From Candidatus Eisenbergiella stercoravium (lineage in GTDB: Bacteria > Bacillota > Clostridia > Lachnospirales > Lachnospiraceae): a stretch of 64,000 nucleotides of DNA. Each line of letters opens with the position of its first letter. Position 1 is the first letter of the stretch. The stretch spans positions 39,236-103,235 of the forward strand of contig DXHY01000016.1 of the NCBI GenBank assembly GCA_019113175.1. The letters run 5' to 3'. The position numbers were made by a program, and so were the translations under genes. The notes under the pieces are model-generated. The model saw nothing but the letters and a program-made list of their open reading frames with translations. It was not told the DNA's origin and did not search any database. Positions 49,903-57,700 of the stretch are shown piece after piece.

Positions 49903-52089
49903 TCAGGCCTTCGCTTTCTTTGCGGCTTTCCCGTTTTCCTGCGCCTTTTTCTTACCGCCGATTTTTCTCAGCACCAGCCAGAGCGCACCGGTAATGCATA
50001 CGGAGGAATAGGTTCCGCAGGCGATACCGATCATCAGAGGCAGAGCAAATTCACGGATAGAGCTCACGCCGATTACATACAGCACGGCAACCATGATAAA
50101 GGTGGTAAGAGAGGTGAAAATGCTTCGGGACAGCGTCTGCGTGATACTCCGGTCCACCAGCTCCGGCAGATTGTCCGTTCCTTCCGCCCGCATATTTTCG
50201 CGGATACGGTCGAAGATAACGATCGTCGCATTGATGGAATAACCCACAATCGTCAGGATACAGGCGATGAAGGTGCTTCCCACAGAAACGCGGGCCACCG
50301 CATAAAAGGCCACAACCACCAGCACGTCGTGGATCAGTGCCGTCACCGCGCTTGCACCGAAGCGCACATCCTTGAACCGGAACCATACATAGATCAGCAT
50401 GAAGAAGGCAGACACGATCACCGCAACCAGGGCCTCCTGTCTGGTTTCTCCGCTGATGGTGGAGCTGATGGATTCCGCCGTTGTTGTGGAAGCGTCCACA
50501 TCAAAGTTGTCCGCCAGCATCTGGTTCATTTCTTCTCTCTCGTCCGCGCTCAGGGTTCTGGTTTTAAAGATTACCTGCGTGGTTCCCTGTACCTTCTGTG
50601 TCTGTACATTGCCGTCCCCGGTGATCTCCTCGATGAGCGGAACAACCTGCGTATCCAGCTCTTCGATACTCATATCTTCATTAAAGGTCACATTGGTGGA
50701 GGTACCGCCCACAAACTCCAGACTGTAGTTGAGTGCCTGTCCCGTGCGCACCTTATAAACTCCCATGGCAATGAAGCCGACGAGGATCACGGCGATGGAA
50801 GCCGTAAAGAAAACCGCCTTTTTGGAGACAAAATTGATGGTTTTTCTTTCCTTCGCCTTTCCATAGAATTTCTCATCCCGGATGCCCAGCGCGTAGAAGG
50901 CGTTCATCAGGCTTCTGGTCACAAACAGCGCAGTAAACATGGATACCACGATACCAAGCGCCAGCGTCTGCGCGAAGCCGCGCACCGTTCCGGAACCCAG
51001 GAAGCCCAGAACCGCCGCTGCGATCAGCGTGGTAACATTTCCGTCAATGATAGCGGAAAGCGCTTTCTGGAAACCGATCTTCATGGCGGTCTTCACCGTT
51101 TTTCCGGTTGCGATCTCTTCCCGGATACGGGCGAAAATGATCACGTTCGCATCCACGGCCATACCGATGGAAAGAATGATACCTGCAACGCCGGGCAGGG
51201 TCAGCGTGATGTCAAAGCCATACAGCAGAAGAACCGTGAGCTCCACGTACAGGCACAGGGCCAGCGCGCTGGCAAGGCCGGGAATCCAGTACACCGCAAT
51301 CATGAAAATCATGACGATCGCCATGCCGATGGCTCCCGCGATCAGGCTTCTCTCAATGGCTTCGCTTCCCAGCTGGGCGCCTACCACGTTGGAACGCAGC
51401 TCCTCCAGCTCCAGGCTCAGTCCGCCGATACGGATGGTAGAGGCCAGATTCTGCGCTTCCTCAAAGGAAGCCATTCCCGTAATTACCGCCTGTCCGTCCG
51501 TAATCGGATCGTTTACCGCAGGAGCGCTGACCACCTCTCCGTCATAGATGATGTAGATGATGTCATGCGTCGGCGCCGCTGCCTCCGTGGCCTCCGCGAA
51601 CTTCTGTGTTCCCTCCTCCGTCATGGTGAGCTGAACCACCGGCGTCTGATTGCCAAGGCTGTCCGTCTGGTAACCTGCCTGCGCGTCCGCGATATCCGTT
51701 CCGTCCAGAACCGTATTTCCGGAAGAATCCTGGAAGGTCAGGGAGCCGGGCCTTCCCAGCTCCTCCAGCACCGCGTTCGCATCGGACACGCCGGGAATCT
51801 CGATGTTAATCCGGTCCGATCCCTCCTGATACACCTGTGCCTCGGTGGAATAGGCCTCCACACGCTGCTGCAGCTTGTAAATGGTATCGCTCATCTGTGC
51901 GCTGTCAGGCTCCTCATCTCCCACCACCTGATAGGTAATGCTCACGCCGCCTGCCAGATCAAGCCCCTGCTTGATGCTGGCCGCAGAACCGGAATGGTCG
52001 CTTCCCACACCGAAAACAGACACATATCCCAGTCCGACGAGAAGGACGAAAAATACGACAAGCGTAATTATGCCTTTTTTCCTGTTCAT
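49903..52089 (-). CDS. secDF: Fused protein translocase subunit SecDF
   Basis: A 728-residue RND-fold protein combining SecD (about 1-410) and SecF (about 425-728), twelve predicted helices. SecD signatures are LDLAGGVSITYQV, INIEIPGVSDANAVLE and GMAVDANVIIFARIREE; SecF has LEFVGGTSTNVTF and GYSINATIVIFDRIREN. It uses the proton gradient to help complete Sec-dependent export. Separate secD and secF genes are common, but fusions occur in several Firmicutes. SD AAAGGAG precedes ATG 52089, 12 bases after the SCIFF maturase. The scfA-scfB-secDF order is conserved among Clostridia. The C-terminus is a basic KKKAQENGKAAKKAKA tail. Confidence 0.96.
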   Translation of the reverse strand: MNRKKGIITLVVFFVLLVGLGYVSVFGVGSDHSGSAASIKQGLDLAGGVSITYQVVGDEEPDSAQMSDTIYKLQQRVEAYSTEAQVYQEGSDRINIEIPGVSDANAVLEELGRPGSLTFQDSSGNTVLDGTDIADAQAGYQTDSLGNQTPVVQLTMTEEGTQKFAEATEAAAPTHDIIYIIYDGEVVSAPAVNDPITDGQAVITGMASFEEAQNLASTIRIGGLSLELEELRSNVVGAQLGSEAIERSLIAGAIGMAIVMIFMIAVYWIPGLASALALCLYVELTVLLLYGFDITLTLPGVAGIILSIGMAVDANVIIFARIREEIATGKTVKTAMKIGFQKALSAIIDGNVTTLIAAAVLGFLGSGTVRGFAQTLALGIVVSMFTALFVTRSLMNAFYALGIRDEKFYGKAKERKTINFVSKKAVFFTASIAVILVGFIAMGVYKVRTGQALNYSLEFVGGTSTNVTFNEDMSIEELDTQVVPLIEEITGDGNVQTQKVQGTTQVIFKTRTLSADEREEMNQMLADNFDVDASTTTAESISSTISGETRQEALVAVIVSAFFMLIYVWFRFKDVRFGASAVTALIHDVLVVVAFYAVARVSVGSTFIACILTIVGYSINATIVIFDRIRENMRAEGTDNLPELVDRSITQTLSRSIFTSLTTFIMVAVLYVIGVSSIREFALPLMIGIACGTYSSVCITGALWLVLRKIGGKKKAQENGKAAKKAKA

Positions 52090-52101
52090 CTTTTTTCTCC
52101 T

Positions 52102-53508
52102 TTAATTCTCTTCGGCAAGAGCCGCCTTCATCATGATCGCGCATTCGACGCGTTTTCTCTGAAGCTCACAGCCGATTTCATAGCAGCCGTTGATATCCCC
52201 GGAAAAATTCCAGGCATTTGCCGCACAGCCGCCGCTGCAGTAAAACCTGGCAAAGCAGTCCTTACACTTTTCTTTTGTGTAGACATTGCAGCTCTTGAAC
52301 CTGTCCCTGATATCCTCTCTGGTAATTCCCTCATCCACGTTGCCCATGAGGAATTCCTCCTGGCCCACGAACTGATGGCAGGGATACAGATCTCCCCAGG
52401 GAGTTACCGCCAGATATTCCGTTCCCGAACCGCAGCCGGACAGACGCTTTGCCACACAGGGACCGCCGCTTAAATCGATCATATAATGGAAGAAATTCAC
52501 GCCTCTTCCTTCCTTATGCCGCTTAATCAGTTCCACGGCCAGCCTGTCATATTCCTCCAGAATCGCCGGAACATCCTCTTCGCGGATTGCATACGGCTCC
52601 TTCGGATCCGCAACCACGGGCTCCACGGAAAGCTGTTCAAAGCCCAGATCCGCCAGATGCTTCACATCCTCCGCGAAATCCAGATTGTAATGGGTGAACG
52701 TGCCGCGGGCATAATAATTGAACTGCCCTCTGCTGTCGGCAAGCTTCTGAAATTTGGGAACAATCTCGTCATAGCTCCCCTGTCCGCCCCGATGTGGACG
52801 CATCCGGTCATTCACTTCCTTACGTCCATCGATGCTGAGAACCACATTCGCCATTTCCTTATTCAGAAACTCCTGGGTCTCGTCGTTTAAAAGGACGCCG
52901 TTTGTAGTCAGGGTAAAACGGAACTTCTTATGGTGCGGCTCCTCCAGGCTTCTGCCATAAGCCACCAGATCCTTTACCACCTGCCAGTTCATCAGCGGTT
53001 CACCGCCGAAGAAATCCACCTCCAGGTTTACCCGGTTTCCGGAAGACGCCACCAGGAAGTCAAGCGCCTTCTTTCCCACTTCAAAGCTCATGATGGCCCG
53101 TCTGCCATGGTACTCCCCTTCCTCTGCAAAGCAGTAGCGGCAGGCCAGGTTGCAGTCATGGGCCACATGCAGGCACAGCGCCTTCACCACCGTCTGACGG
53201 TTCTTGAAGTCGCCGATATACTTCTCATATATATCTTCTGTAAAAAGCTGTTCCGCTTCCGCAAGCTCCAGAATCTCATCCACCGCTTCAGAAAGCTCCT
53301 GCTCTTCATAATGATGTCCGCCGTCTTTTTTCTCACGAAAGCTCTTCAGCACGGCGTCAAGAATGCTCTGTCTGTCCCTGTTTCCCTGCATGAACAGCTG
53401 CTCCACCGTCGGCAGAACCTCGTAAACACAATCGTCCACAACATGCACGCTTCCGCTGTTCACATCCATCACGATGTTGTAGCCGTTGTTTCTGTACTGA
53501 TGTATCAC
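52102..53508 (-). CDS. scfB: SCIFF radical SAM maturase (thioether cross-link enzyme)
   Basis: A 468-residue radical SAM/SPASM enzyme. The radical SAM cluster motif is CNLACRYCFAEEG (about 131-145); FFGGEPLMNW binds SAM; the C-terminal SPASM domain has CVAKRLSGCGSG (about 355-366), CHQF, and CKDCFARFYCSGGCAANAW. An N-terminal RRE-like segment (about 1-90) would bind the precursor. Known ScfB/Tte1186-type enzymes form Cys-to-Thr thioether links in the six-cysteine SCIFF peptide. Start is GTG 53508 with AGAAAGGA upstream. The precursor gene lies 254 bases upstream, separated by a strongly structured spacer. Confidence 0.96.
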   Translation of the reverse strand: MIHQYRNNGYNIVMDVNSGSVHVVDDCVYEVLPTVEQLFMQGNRDRQSILDAVLKSFREKKDGGHHYEEQELSEAVDEILELAEAEQLFTEDIYEKYIGDFKNRQTVVKALCLHVAHDCNLACRYCFAEEGEYHGRRAIMSFEVGKKALDFLVASSGNRVNLEVDFFGGEPLMNWQVVKDLVAYGRSLEEPHHKKFRFTLTTNGVLLNDETQEFLNKEMANVVLSIDGRKEVNDRMRPHRGGQGSYDEIVPKFQKLADSRGQFNYYARGTFTHYNLDFAEDVKHLADLGFEQLSVEPVVADPKEPYAIREEDVPAILEEYDRLAVELIKRHKEGRGVNFFHYMIDLSGGPCVAKRLSGCGSGTEYLAVTPWGDLYPCHQFVGQEEFLMGNVDEGITREDIRDRFKSCNVYTKEKCKDCFARFYCSGGCAANAWNFSGDINGCYEIGCELQRKRVECAIMMKAALAEEN

Positions 53509-53518
53509 TGAAATCTTT

Positions 53519-53762
53519 CCTTTCTCCGCAATTTCCCTCGGACAATCGGATGGGGGAAGCCTCCTTCCCCCATCCGATCCGCGATACCCCGCTCAGCTCG
53601 CGGCTATGCCGCTCGCTGACCGTTGCCCGGCAAATGTCCGACTGTCTGTGCAAGCAAGCTTGCCCCGCCAGCCGTCCGCTTGCCGGGCTTATCGCACACA
53701 ATAAGCAGCGACTTTGCATCGCTGCTTATAAGTACCGTCTTCGGTTGTCCGTCTCAGGCTGC
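53519..53762 (-). promoter_or_regulatory. Structured spacer between SCIFF peptide and maturase genes
   Basis: Toward scfB the RNA could form: ATAAGCAGCGA/TCGCTGCTTAT (53701-53732), GCCCGGCAA.../TTGCCGGGC (arms near 53690 and 53625), GCGAGC/GCTCGC-type stems (53590-53620), and GGATGGGGGAAG-GAGG-CTTCCCCCATCC (53545-53575) extended by CGGAC/GTCCG-like flanks. None is followed by a T-run. It holds no ORF of note. A likely role is differential expression: much peptide, little maturase, by RNA processing or partial termination. Confidence 0.6.
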
Positions 53763-53906
53763 TTATTTCATCTTCTCGCAGCTCTGATTTCCTACCGTGC
53801 AGGACGTCTTGCATGCAGACTGACAGGATGTCTGGCACTCTCCGCATCCGCCCTTCTTCATGGATTCCTTCAGGTCTCTCGTGCTCAGTGTCTTAATGTG
53901 CTTCAT
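53763..53906 (-). CDS. scfA: Six-cysteine SCIFF peptide precursor
   Basis: A 47-residue peptide too short for usual ORF cut-offs. It starts MKHIKTLSTRDLKESMK and then carries GGCGECQTSCQSACKTSC and a final Cys, six cysteines at positions 21, 24, 28, 32, 36 and 43 with Ser/Thr between them. This is the SCIFF (six cysteines in forty-five) family, nearly universal in Clostridia and modified by the adjacent radical SAM enzyme to a thioether-bridged peptide of unknown function. SD AAGGAGG lies 7 bases before ATG 53906. No export gene or protease is adjacent. Confidence 0.95.
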   Translation of the reverse strand: MKHIKTLSTRDLKESMKKGGCGECQTSCQSACKTSCTVGNQSCEKMK

Positions 53907-53940
53907 ACGATCGCCTCCTTACTACGCCATTATCTTCGTA

Positions 53941-53969
53941 AGTATAGCATAGATTTTTCTCCCGGAAAA
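53941..53969 (-). promoter_or_regulatory. Extended -10 promoter of the SCIFF operon
   Basis: Minus-strand TATACT (53946-53941) with an upstream TGC (extended -10), and a poor -35 TTTTCC (53969-53964) 17 bases away. Predicted leader about 30 nt. Confidence 0.55.
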
Positions 53970-54026
53970 GTGTTTTTCCCAAAAAAATCGACTTTCCGGA
54001 AAAGTACCGGTCATTTTTCCCTCCAT

Positions 54027-54401
54027 TCAGCTCAGCATGCCTCCCAGCATGCCCCCTGCCCCGCAAAGAACCAGCGTGGTGAAAAAATGGGTGTCAAGCC
54101 CGTTCAGACTGTGATTCACCACGAGAGATACCAGAACCATCACGGCAAAATAGGCCAGTCCCATCGCAAGCCCCCAGAGGAACCTTCTGCTCTTCATTCT
54201 CTTTCCCGCCAAGAAGCCTGCCAGGAACACGGCTGCCACGTAGATGACGATAATGGCGATGGATACGATCTGCTCCGACAGGCGCAGTTTATACAGAAGC
54301 AGCGCCAGGAGCATCAGGCATGCTCCGGTCAGCAGATAAGAAAGCAGCAGGCATTTCAGCAGGAAAAGAATATCCGCATTTGGGGTTTCTTTTCTGTTCA
54401 T
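54027..54401 (-). CDS. TIGR04086-family membrane protein
   Basis: A 124-residue protein with four predicted helices (LLLSYLLTGACLMLLALLLY, VSIAIIVIYVAAVFLAGFLAG, GLAMGLAYFAVMVLVSL and a C-terminal glycine-rich helix with CGAGGMLGGM). This family of small clostridial membrane proteins is typically encoded near SCIFF and preprotein translocase genes, as here. Start MNRKETPNADILFLL (ATG 54401) is chosen because the open frame upstream (to 54866) runs through the divergent promoter region and into the amidase gene. Function unknown. Confidence 0.85.
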   Translation of the reverse strand: MNRKETPNADILFLLKCLLLSYLLTGACLMLLALLLYKLRLSEQIVSIAIIVIYVAAVFLAGFLAGKRMKSRRFLWGLAMGLAYFAVMVLVSLVVNHSLNGLDTHFFTTLVLCGAGGMLGGMLS

Positions 54402-54561
54402 CCGATCCACTTTTCCCTCTCTCCTTTTGAACCCTGAAAAACAAACGTCGTTTTCTCTTTGAAACATATATATTCCGAAACTGTTCCAGACTTGCCTGCT
54501 TTCCGCCTCTGCAATAATATTTTCTCCGGTCCGGACCTTTTCCTCCACACCGTTTCCTGTA

Positions 54562-54589
54562 ACAGCCCCCCGTTTTTCTCCATATAGTA
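54562..54589 (+). promoter_or_regulatory. Sigma-K-like promoter before the amidase
   Basis: AC (54562), 17 bases, then CATATAGTA (54581-54589), matching the Bacillus sigma-K pattern AC-N16/17-CATAnnnTA. No good sigma-A pair is seen. The amidase start is 35 bases downstream. Confidence 0.5.
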
Positions 54590-54623
54590 TAGGAAAGAAG
54601 CTCTCCTTTGCAGGTGAATTCCT

Positions 54624-55169
54624 ATGGCAAACTATGTTTACACCATTTTTCTTGACGCCGGGCACGGCGGCTCTGATCCCGGCGCCGTCTACAATGGCCG
54701 GCAGGAAAAGGACGATTCCCTCGCCCTCACCCTTGCCGTCGGCGAAATTCTGAAAAGCTACGGTTTCAACGTGATTTATTCCCGCACGGAGGATATCTAT
54801 GAATCTCCCTACCAGAAAGCCGCAAAGGGCAATGCCTCCGGAGCCGATATCTTCATTTCCATCCACCGCAATTCCAGCCCCTATCCCAATCAGTATAGCG
54901 GCGTGGAGAGCCTGGTTTACAATGAATGGCTGCCGGCAGGTACCATAGCCACCAACATCAACCGACAGCTGGAGGAAATCGGCTATAAGAATCTCGGCGT
55001 CAATGCCCGTCCCAATCTCGTGGTTCTGCGCCGCACTGAAATGCCCGCCGTACTGGTTGAGGTAGGCTTCCTCAACAATGATCAGGACAATGCTCTGCTG
55101 GATGCACAGTTTGAGGAAACGGCGAGAGCCATCGCGGACGGCATAGCCGGCACACTCTGGACCTGGTAA
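54624..55169 (+). CDS. N-acetylmuramoyl-L-alanine amidase (Amidase_3), no signal peptide
   Basis: A 181-residue zinc amidase consisting of one catalytic domain: IFLDAGHGGSDPGAV (first His and zinc site), the Glu in NGRQEKDDSL, ISIHRNSSPYPNQ (zinc His) and VLVEVGFLNND (catalytic Glu). It cleaves the bond between MurNAc and the stem peptide. There is no signal peptide and no cell-wall-binding repeat, as in the mother-cell lysis enzyme CwlC of Bacillus, which is made under sigma-K. A sigma-K-like promoter lies just upstream, supporting a late sporulation role. SD AGGTGA precedes ATG 54624. No phage genes are nearby. Confidence 0.88.
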   Translation: MANYVYTIFLDAGHGGSDPGAVYNGRQEKDDSLALTLAVGEILKSYGFNVIYSRTEDIYESPYQKAAKGNASGADIFISIHRNSSPYPNQYSGVESLVYNEWLPAGTIATNINRQLEEIGYKNLGVNARPNLVVLRRTEMPAVLVEVGFLNNDQDNALLDAQFEETARAIADGIAGTLWTW

Positions 55170-55211
55170 AAAACATCCGTTTCAGACGGCAGAGAATTCC
55201 TGAAAGCTGGC

Positions 55212-55239
55212 ACAACGGCTTCCCCGCTTTCATATCTTA
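55212..55239 (+). promoter_or_regulatory. Second sigma-K-like promoter (before the ABC binding protein)
   Basis: AC (55212), 17 bases, CATATCTTA (55231-55239), again AC-N17-CATAnnnTA. It lies in the 96-base gap between amidase and binding-protein genes, 27 bases before the ATG at 55266. Confidence 0.45.
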
Positions 55240-55265
55240 TACCATGAAAAAAACCGGAGGAAGCT

Positions 55266-56282
55266 ATGAAAAAGAAATTTATTGCATCAGCCCTGGCGTT
55301 TATCCTGCTGGCAGCCAGCTTTACGGGATGCGGAAAAAAGGATGCCGCAACGCAGGAAGAGTCAGGGGAGACCATGACGGAGGTAACACTGAACGAAGTT
55401 GCTCATTCCATTTTTTATGCGCCCATGTATGTGGCAATTGAGGAAGGCTATTTTGCAGAGGAAGGGATCGATCTGACCCTTGTAACGGGCTTCGGCGCTG
55501 ATAAGACCATGACCGCCGTGCTTACCGGAGAGGCCGATATCGGGTTTATGGGTTCCGAAGCATCCATCTATACCTATCTGGGCGGGACGGATGATTTTGT
55601 GGTCAATTTTGCACAGCTGACCCAGAGGGCAGGAAATTTTCTGGTTTCCAGAGAACCCATCGACAGCTTCTCATGGGATATGCTGAAGGGAACCGATGTG
55701 CTGGGCGGCAGAGCCGGCGGCATGCCGGAAATGGTTTTTGAATACATTCTGAAAAAAAATGGAATTGATCCGAAAACTGATCTTTCCATTGACCAGAGCA
55801 TTGAATTCGGTTCCACAGCAGCCGCATTTTCCGGAGGCCAGGGAGATTTCACCGTAGAATTCGAGCCTCATGCAACCCTCCTGGAGCAGAAGGGCGACGG
55901 CTATGTGGTAGCCTCTCTGGGTGAGGACTCCGGCTATGTTCCCTACACCGCTTTTTCTGCCAGAAAGAGCTACATCGATGCCAATCCGGATGTAATCCGC
56001 GCATTTACAGCCGCTCTGCAGAAAGGAATGGATTATGTTCAGAACCATACGCCCGAAGAGATTGCAGCTGTAATCCAGCCTCAATTCGAAGAGACGGATG
56101 CGGAAACCATCACTGCCATCGTCACCCGGTATTACGATCAGGATTCCTGGAAGGATAACCTGATCTTTGAGGAGGACGCCTTCACACTGCTTCAGAATAT
56201 TCTGGAAGAGGCCGGGGAACTGGAAAAACGGGTCCCTTATGAAGATCTTGTAAATACCAGCTTCGCGGAAGAGGTAAAATAG
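55266..56282 (+). CDS. ABC transporter substrate-binding lipoprotein (NMT1/SsuA-like), orphan
   Basis: A 338-residue lipoprotein. The signal MKKKFIASALAFILLAASF ends at lipobox FTGC. The mature part has the NMT1/ThiY/SsuA fold: EVAHSIFYAPMYVAIEEGYF, GFGADKTMTAVLTGEADIGFMG, and GGRAGGMPEMVFEYILKKNG. Relatives bind aliphatic sulfonates, nitrate, taurine or thiamine-pyrimidine precursors; none is indicated here. No permease or ATPase gene lies next to it: a hairpin region and two tRNAs follow. It must use a transporter encoded elsewhere, or serve another role. GGAGG precedes the ATG. Confidence 0.88.
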   Translation: MKKKFIASALAFILLAASFTGCGKKDAATQEESGETMTEVTLNEVAHSIFYAPMYVAIEEGYFAEEGIDLTLVTGFGADKTMTAVLTGEADIGFMGSEASIYTYLGGTDDFVVNFAQLTQRAGNFLVSREPIDSFSWDMLKGTDVLGGRAGGMPEMVFEYILKKNGIDPKTDLSIDQSIEFGSTAAAFSGGQGDFTVEFEPHATLLEQKGDGYVVASLGEDSGYVPYTAFSARKSYIDANPDVIRAFTAALQKGMDYVQNHTPEEIAAVIQPQFEETDAETITAIVTRYYDQDSWKDNLIFEEDAFTLLQNILEEAGELEKRVPYEDLVNTSFAEEVK

Positions 56283-56326
56283 CACCGAAAGACACATTTT
56301 CAACCGCCCGGAACTCCCGCAGCTTC

Positions 56327-56372
56327 CGTTTCCTCCGGCCGTCCTTATCGGTCTGCAGCCGAAGGAAACGGG
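56327..56372. other. Inverted repeat after the binding-protein gene
   Basis: CCGTTTCCTCCGGC and GCCGAAGGAAACGG pair with one or two mismatches over a 20-base loop. No T-run follows, so it may act as a weak terminator or 3' stabiliser. Confidence 0.4.
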
Positions 56373-56400
56373 AGCCGTTCATGAATCCGTGAAAATACAT

Positions 56401-56436
56401 TTTTCCATTTTTATAAATTTTTCCATTTTTATAAAT
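56401..56436. repeat. 18-bp perfect tandem duplication
   Basis: TTTTCCATTTTTATAAAT occurs twice in direct succession (56401-56418 and 56419-56436), just upstream of the tRNA promoter. It may serve as an AT-rich UP-like element or be a neutral slippage duplication. Confidence 0.7.
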
Positions 56437-56443
56437 TTCCCTC

Positions 56444-56471
56444 TTGTCAAATCTGAAAAATGTGGTAGAAT
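56444..56471 (+). promoter_or_regulatory. Sigma-A promoter of the tRNA-Val/tRNA-Ala operon
   Basis: TTGTCA (56444-56449), 16 bases, TAGAAT (56466-56471), 10 bases before the first tRNA. Confidence 0.7.
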
Positions 56472-56480
56472 AATGGTCAT

Positions 56481-56553
56481 GGAGACATAGCTCAGCCGGG
56501 AGAGCGTTCGCCTCACACGCGAAAGGTCATGGGTTCGAGCCCCGTTGCCTCCA
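56481..56553 (+). tRNA. tRNA-Val (anticodon CAC)
   Basis: Acceptor GGAGACA pairs with TGCCTCC allowing one G-U; the D-arm is GCTCAGCCGGGAGAGC; anticodon stem TTCGC/GCGAA encloses CTCACAC (anticodon CAC); T-arm GGGTTCGAGCCCC. The discriminator is A and no CCA is encoded. Reads GUG codons. Confidence 0.95.
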
Positions 56554-56578
56554 TTTTTATGGGATTTTTTTGTGAGAT

Positions 56579-56651
56579 GGGCTCGTAGCTTAGCTGGGAA
56601 AGCGCTGCGTTCGCAACGCAGAGACCGAGGGTTCGAATCCCTTCGGGTCCA
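56579..56651 (+). tRNA. tRNA-Ala (anticodon CGC)
   Basis: Acceptor GGGCTCG pairs with CGGGTCC and contains the alanine identity pair G3-U70. Anticodon stem CTGCG/CGCAG encloses TTCGCAA (anticodon CGC). T-arm GGGTTCGAATCCC. No encoded CCA. It follows tRNA-Val after 25 bases and shares its transcript. Confidence 0.93.
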
Positions 56652-56653
56652 TG

Positions 56654-56693
56654 AAAAAACCATGAGGCTGAATGCTTCATGGTTTTTCTTTTT
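56654..56693 (+). terminator. Bidirectional Rho-independent terminator
   Basis: AAAAACCATGA pairs with TCATGGTTTTT, followed by CTTTTTG. It ends the tRNA transcript on the plus strand and, with T-runs on both sides, the DUF1836 gene on the minus strand. Confidence 0.88.
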
Positions 56694-56723
56694 GTTTCTG
56701 TATCTGCTTTTCCTGATTCCGCT

Positions 56724-57398
56724 CTAATCTGCTTCCTTCTCCTGTTCCTTCTGGGAGGCTCCCTTCTTCCCCTTTCCTGCGCCGCCGGATTCCGTCTGAA
56801 CATATGCGCTATATGCGTCCAGAAGCTTTTCGATCAACAGCCTCTTCACATACACGTCAAAGCTCAGCATGCAGATGAAAGCGAAAAAACGCAGGAAGGA
56901 CTGATCTTCCTCTTCGTCCTCTCTCTTTTCGAAGGTTTTTTCCGCACGTGTGAATTTATCCATCACATCCTTTTTCAGGGCCTCTACCTGCTCCCTTTCC
57001 AGGCTGAAAACCTCTTCGTAAATATCCTCAAGAGTCAGGCCATCCGCCTTTTTAAAATACCGCTCCGTAATAGGCTGCAAAACCGTCTGAATATCGCTAA
57101 TGGACATGATTCCCTTATAATAGTATATAAAAATCAGAATCATCACATGCTCTCTGGAATATTTTTTCTTCAGAGGAGGCGGAAGAAGATTGTTCTTCGT
57201 ATAATTATTAATCATGGTTTTGGTGAGAATTTTATCCTGATCCGGATATCTCGTGGTATTTTTTAATCTGCTTTCCATCAGGGTCGTCACCTGATCCATA
57301 TACAGATCAATATTCGGAATGTCCGCTGCCTTAATGTAATCGATTCTGTCAAAGCTTTCCATAATGCTGTTGAGCAGATCTTCCATATGAATCGTCAT
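56724..57398 (-). CDS. DUF1836 domain protein (MerR/HTH-like, YkrK type)
   Basis: A 224-residue protein of the DUF1836 family, found across Firmicutes. The N-terminal half carries the family core: NIDLYMDQVTTLMESRLKN, TKTMINNYTKNNLLPPP (MerR-like DNA-binding) and YSREHVMILIFIYYYKGI. The C-terminal part is helical and ends in a basic, low-complexity KGKKGASQKEQEKEAD tail. Function unknown, probably regulatory. The promoter at 57509 is near consensus; ATG 57398 has AAGGGA upstream (an internal ATG five codons on is also possible). Confidence 0.88.
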   Translation of the reverse strand: MTIHMEDLLNSIMESFDRIDYIKAADIPNIDLYMDQVTTLMESRLKNTTRYPDQDKILTKTMINNYTKNNLLPPPLKKKYSREHVMILIFIYYYKGIMSISDIQTVLQPITERYFKKADGLTLEDIYEEVFSLEREQVEALKKDVMDKFTRAEKTFEKREDEEEDQSFLRFFAFICMLSFDVYVKRLLIEKLLDAYSAYVQTESGGAGKGKKGASQKEQEKEAD

Positions 57399-57508
57399 AT
57401 TCTGTCCCTTCTCCCTGTTTTCTGTCCACCTTCCACAGCCTCTTCTCCAACGGCCGTGTCAGCCCGTAATATTGCTTTGCATGCCGCCACATGCTATATT
57501 TGTCCTTT

Positions 57509-57537
57509 ATTATATAGTATTAAAAACTACATGACAA
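57509..57537 (-). promoter_or_regulatory. Sigma-A promoter of the DUF1836 gene
   Basis: Minus-strand TTGTCA (57537-57532), 17 bases, TATAAT (57514-57509). The leader is about 105 nt, with no obvious structure beyond a CATGCCGCCACATG repeat. Confidence 0.8.
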
Positions 57538-57700
57538 GCATTATCTTTTCACCTGATTTCCGCCGCGCGGCAGAGCATACGCCGGTCCTGTCCAAAGAGT
57601 TCTCATCACACATACATTTTTCTTTACTTTAAAACTTTAGTATGTTAAACTCACAATAGAATGACTTATGCCGCCCATGCGGCAGATTGCGAGGTAAGGA

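Noticed and set aside
54027..54866. Long N-terminal extension of the TIGR04086 gene to 54866
   Set aside because: The extension overlaps the divergent amidase gene and its promoter; the internal ATG at 54401 matches the family start.
54624..55169. Amidase as part of a prophage lysis module
   Set aside because: No holin, tail or phage regulators nearby; flanked by housekeeping and SCIFF genes, and preceded by a sporulation-type promoter.
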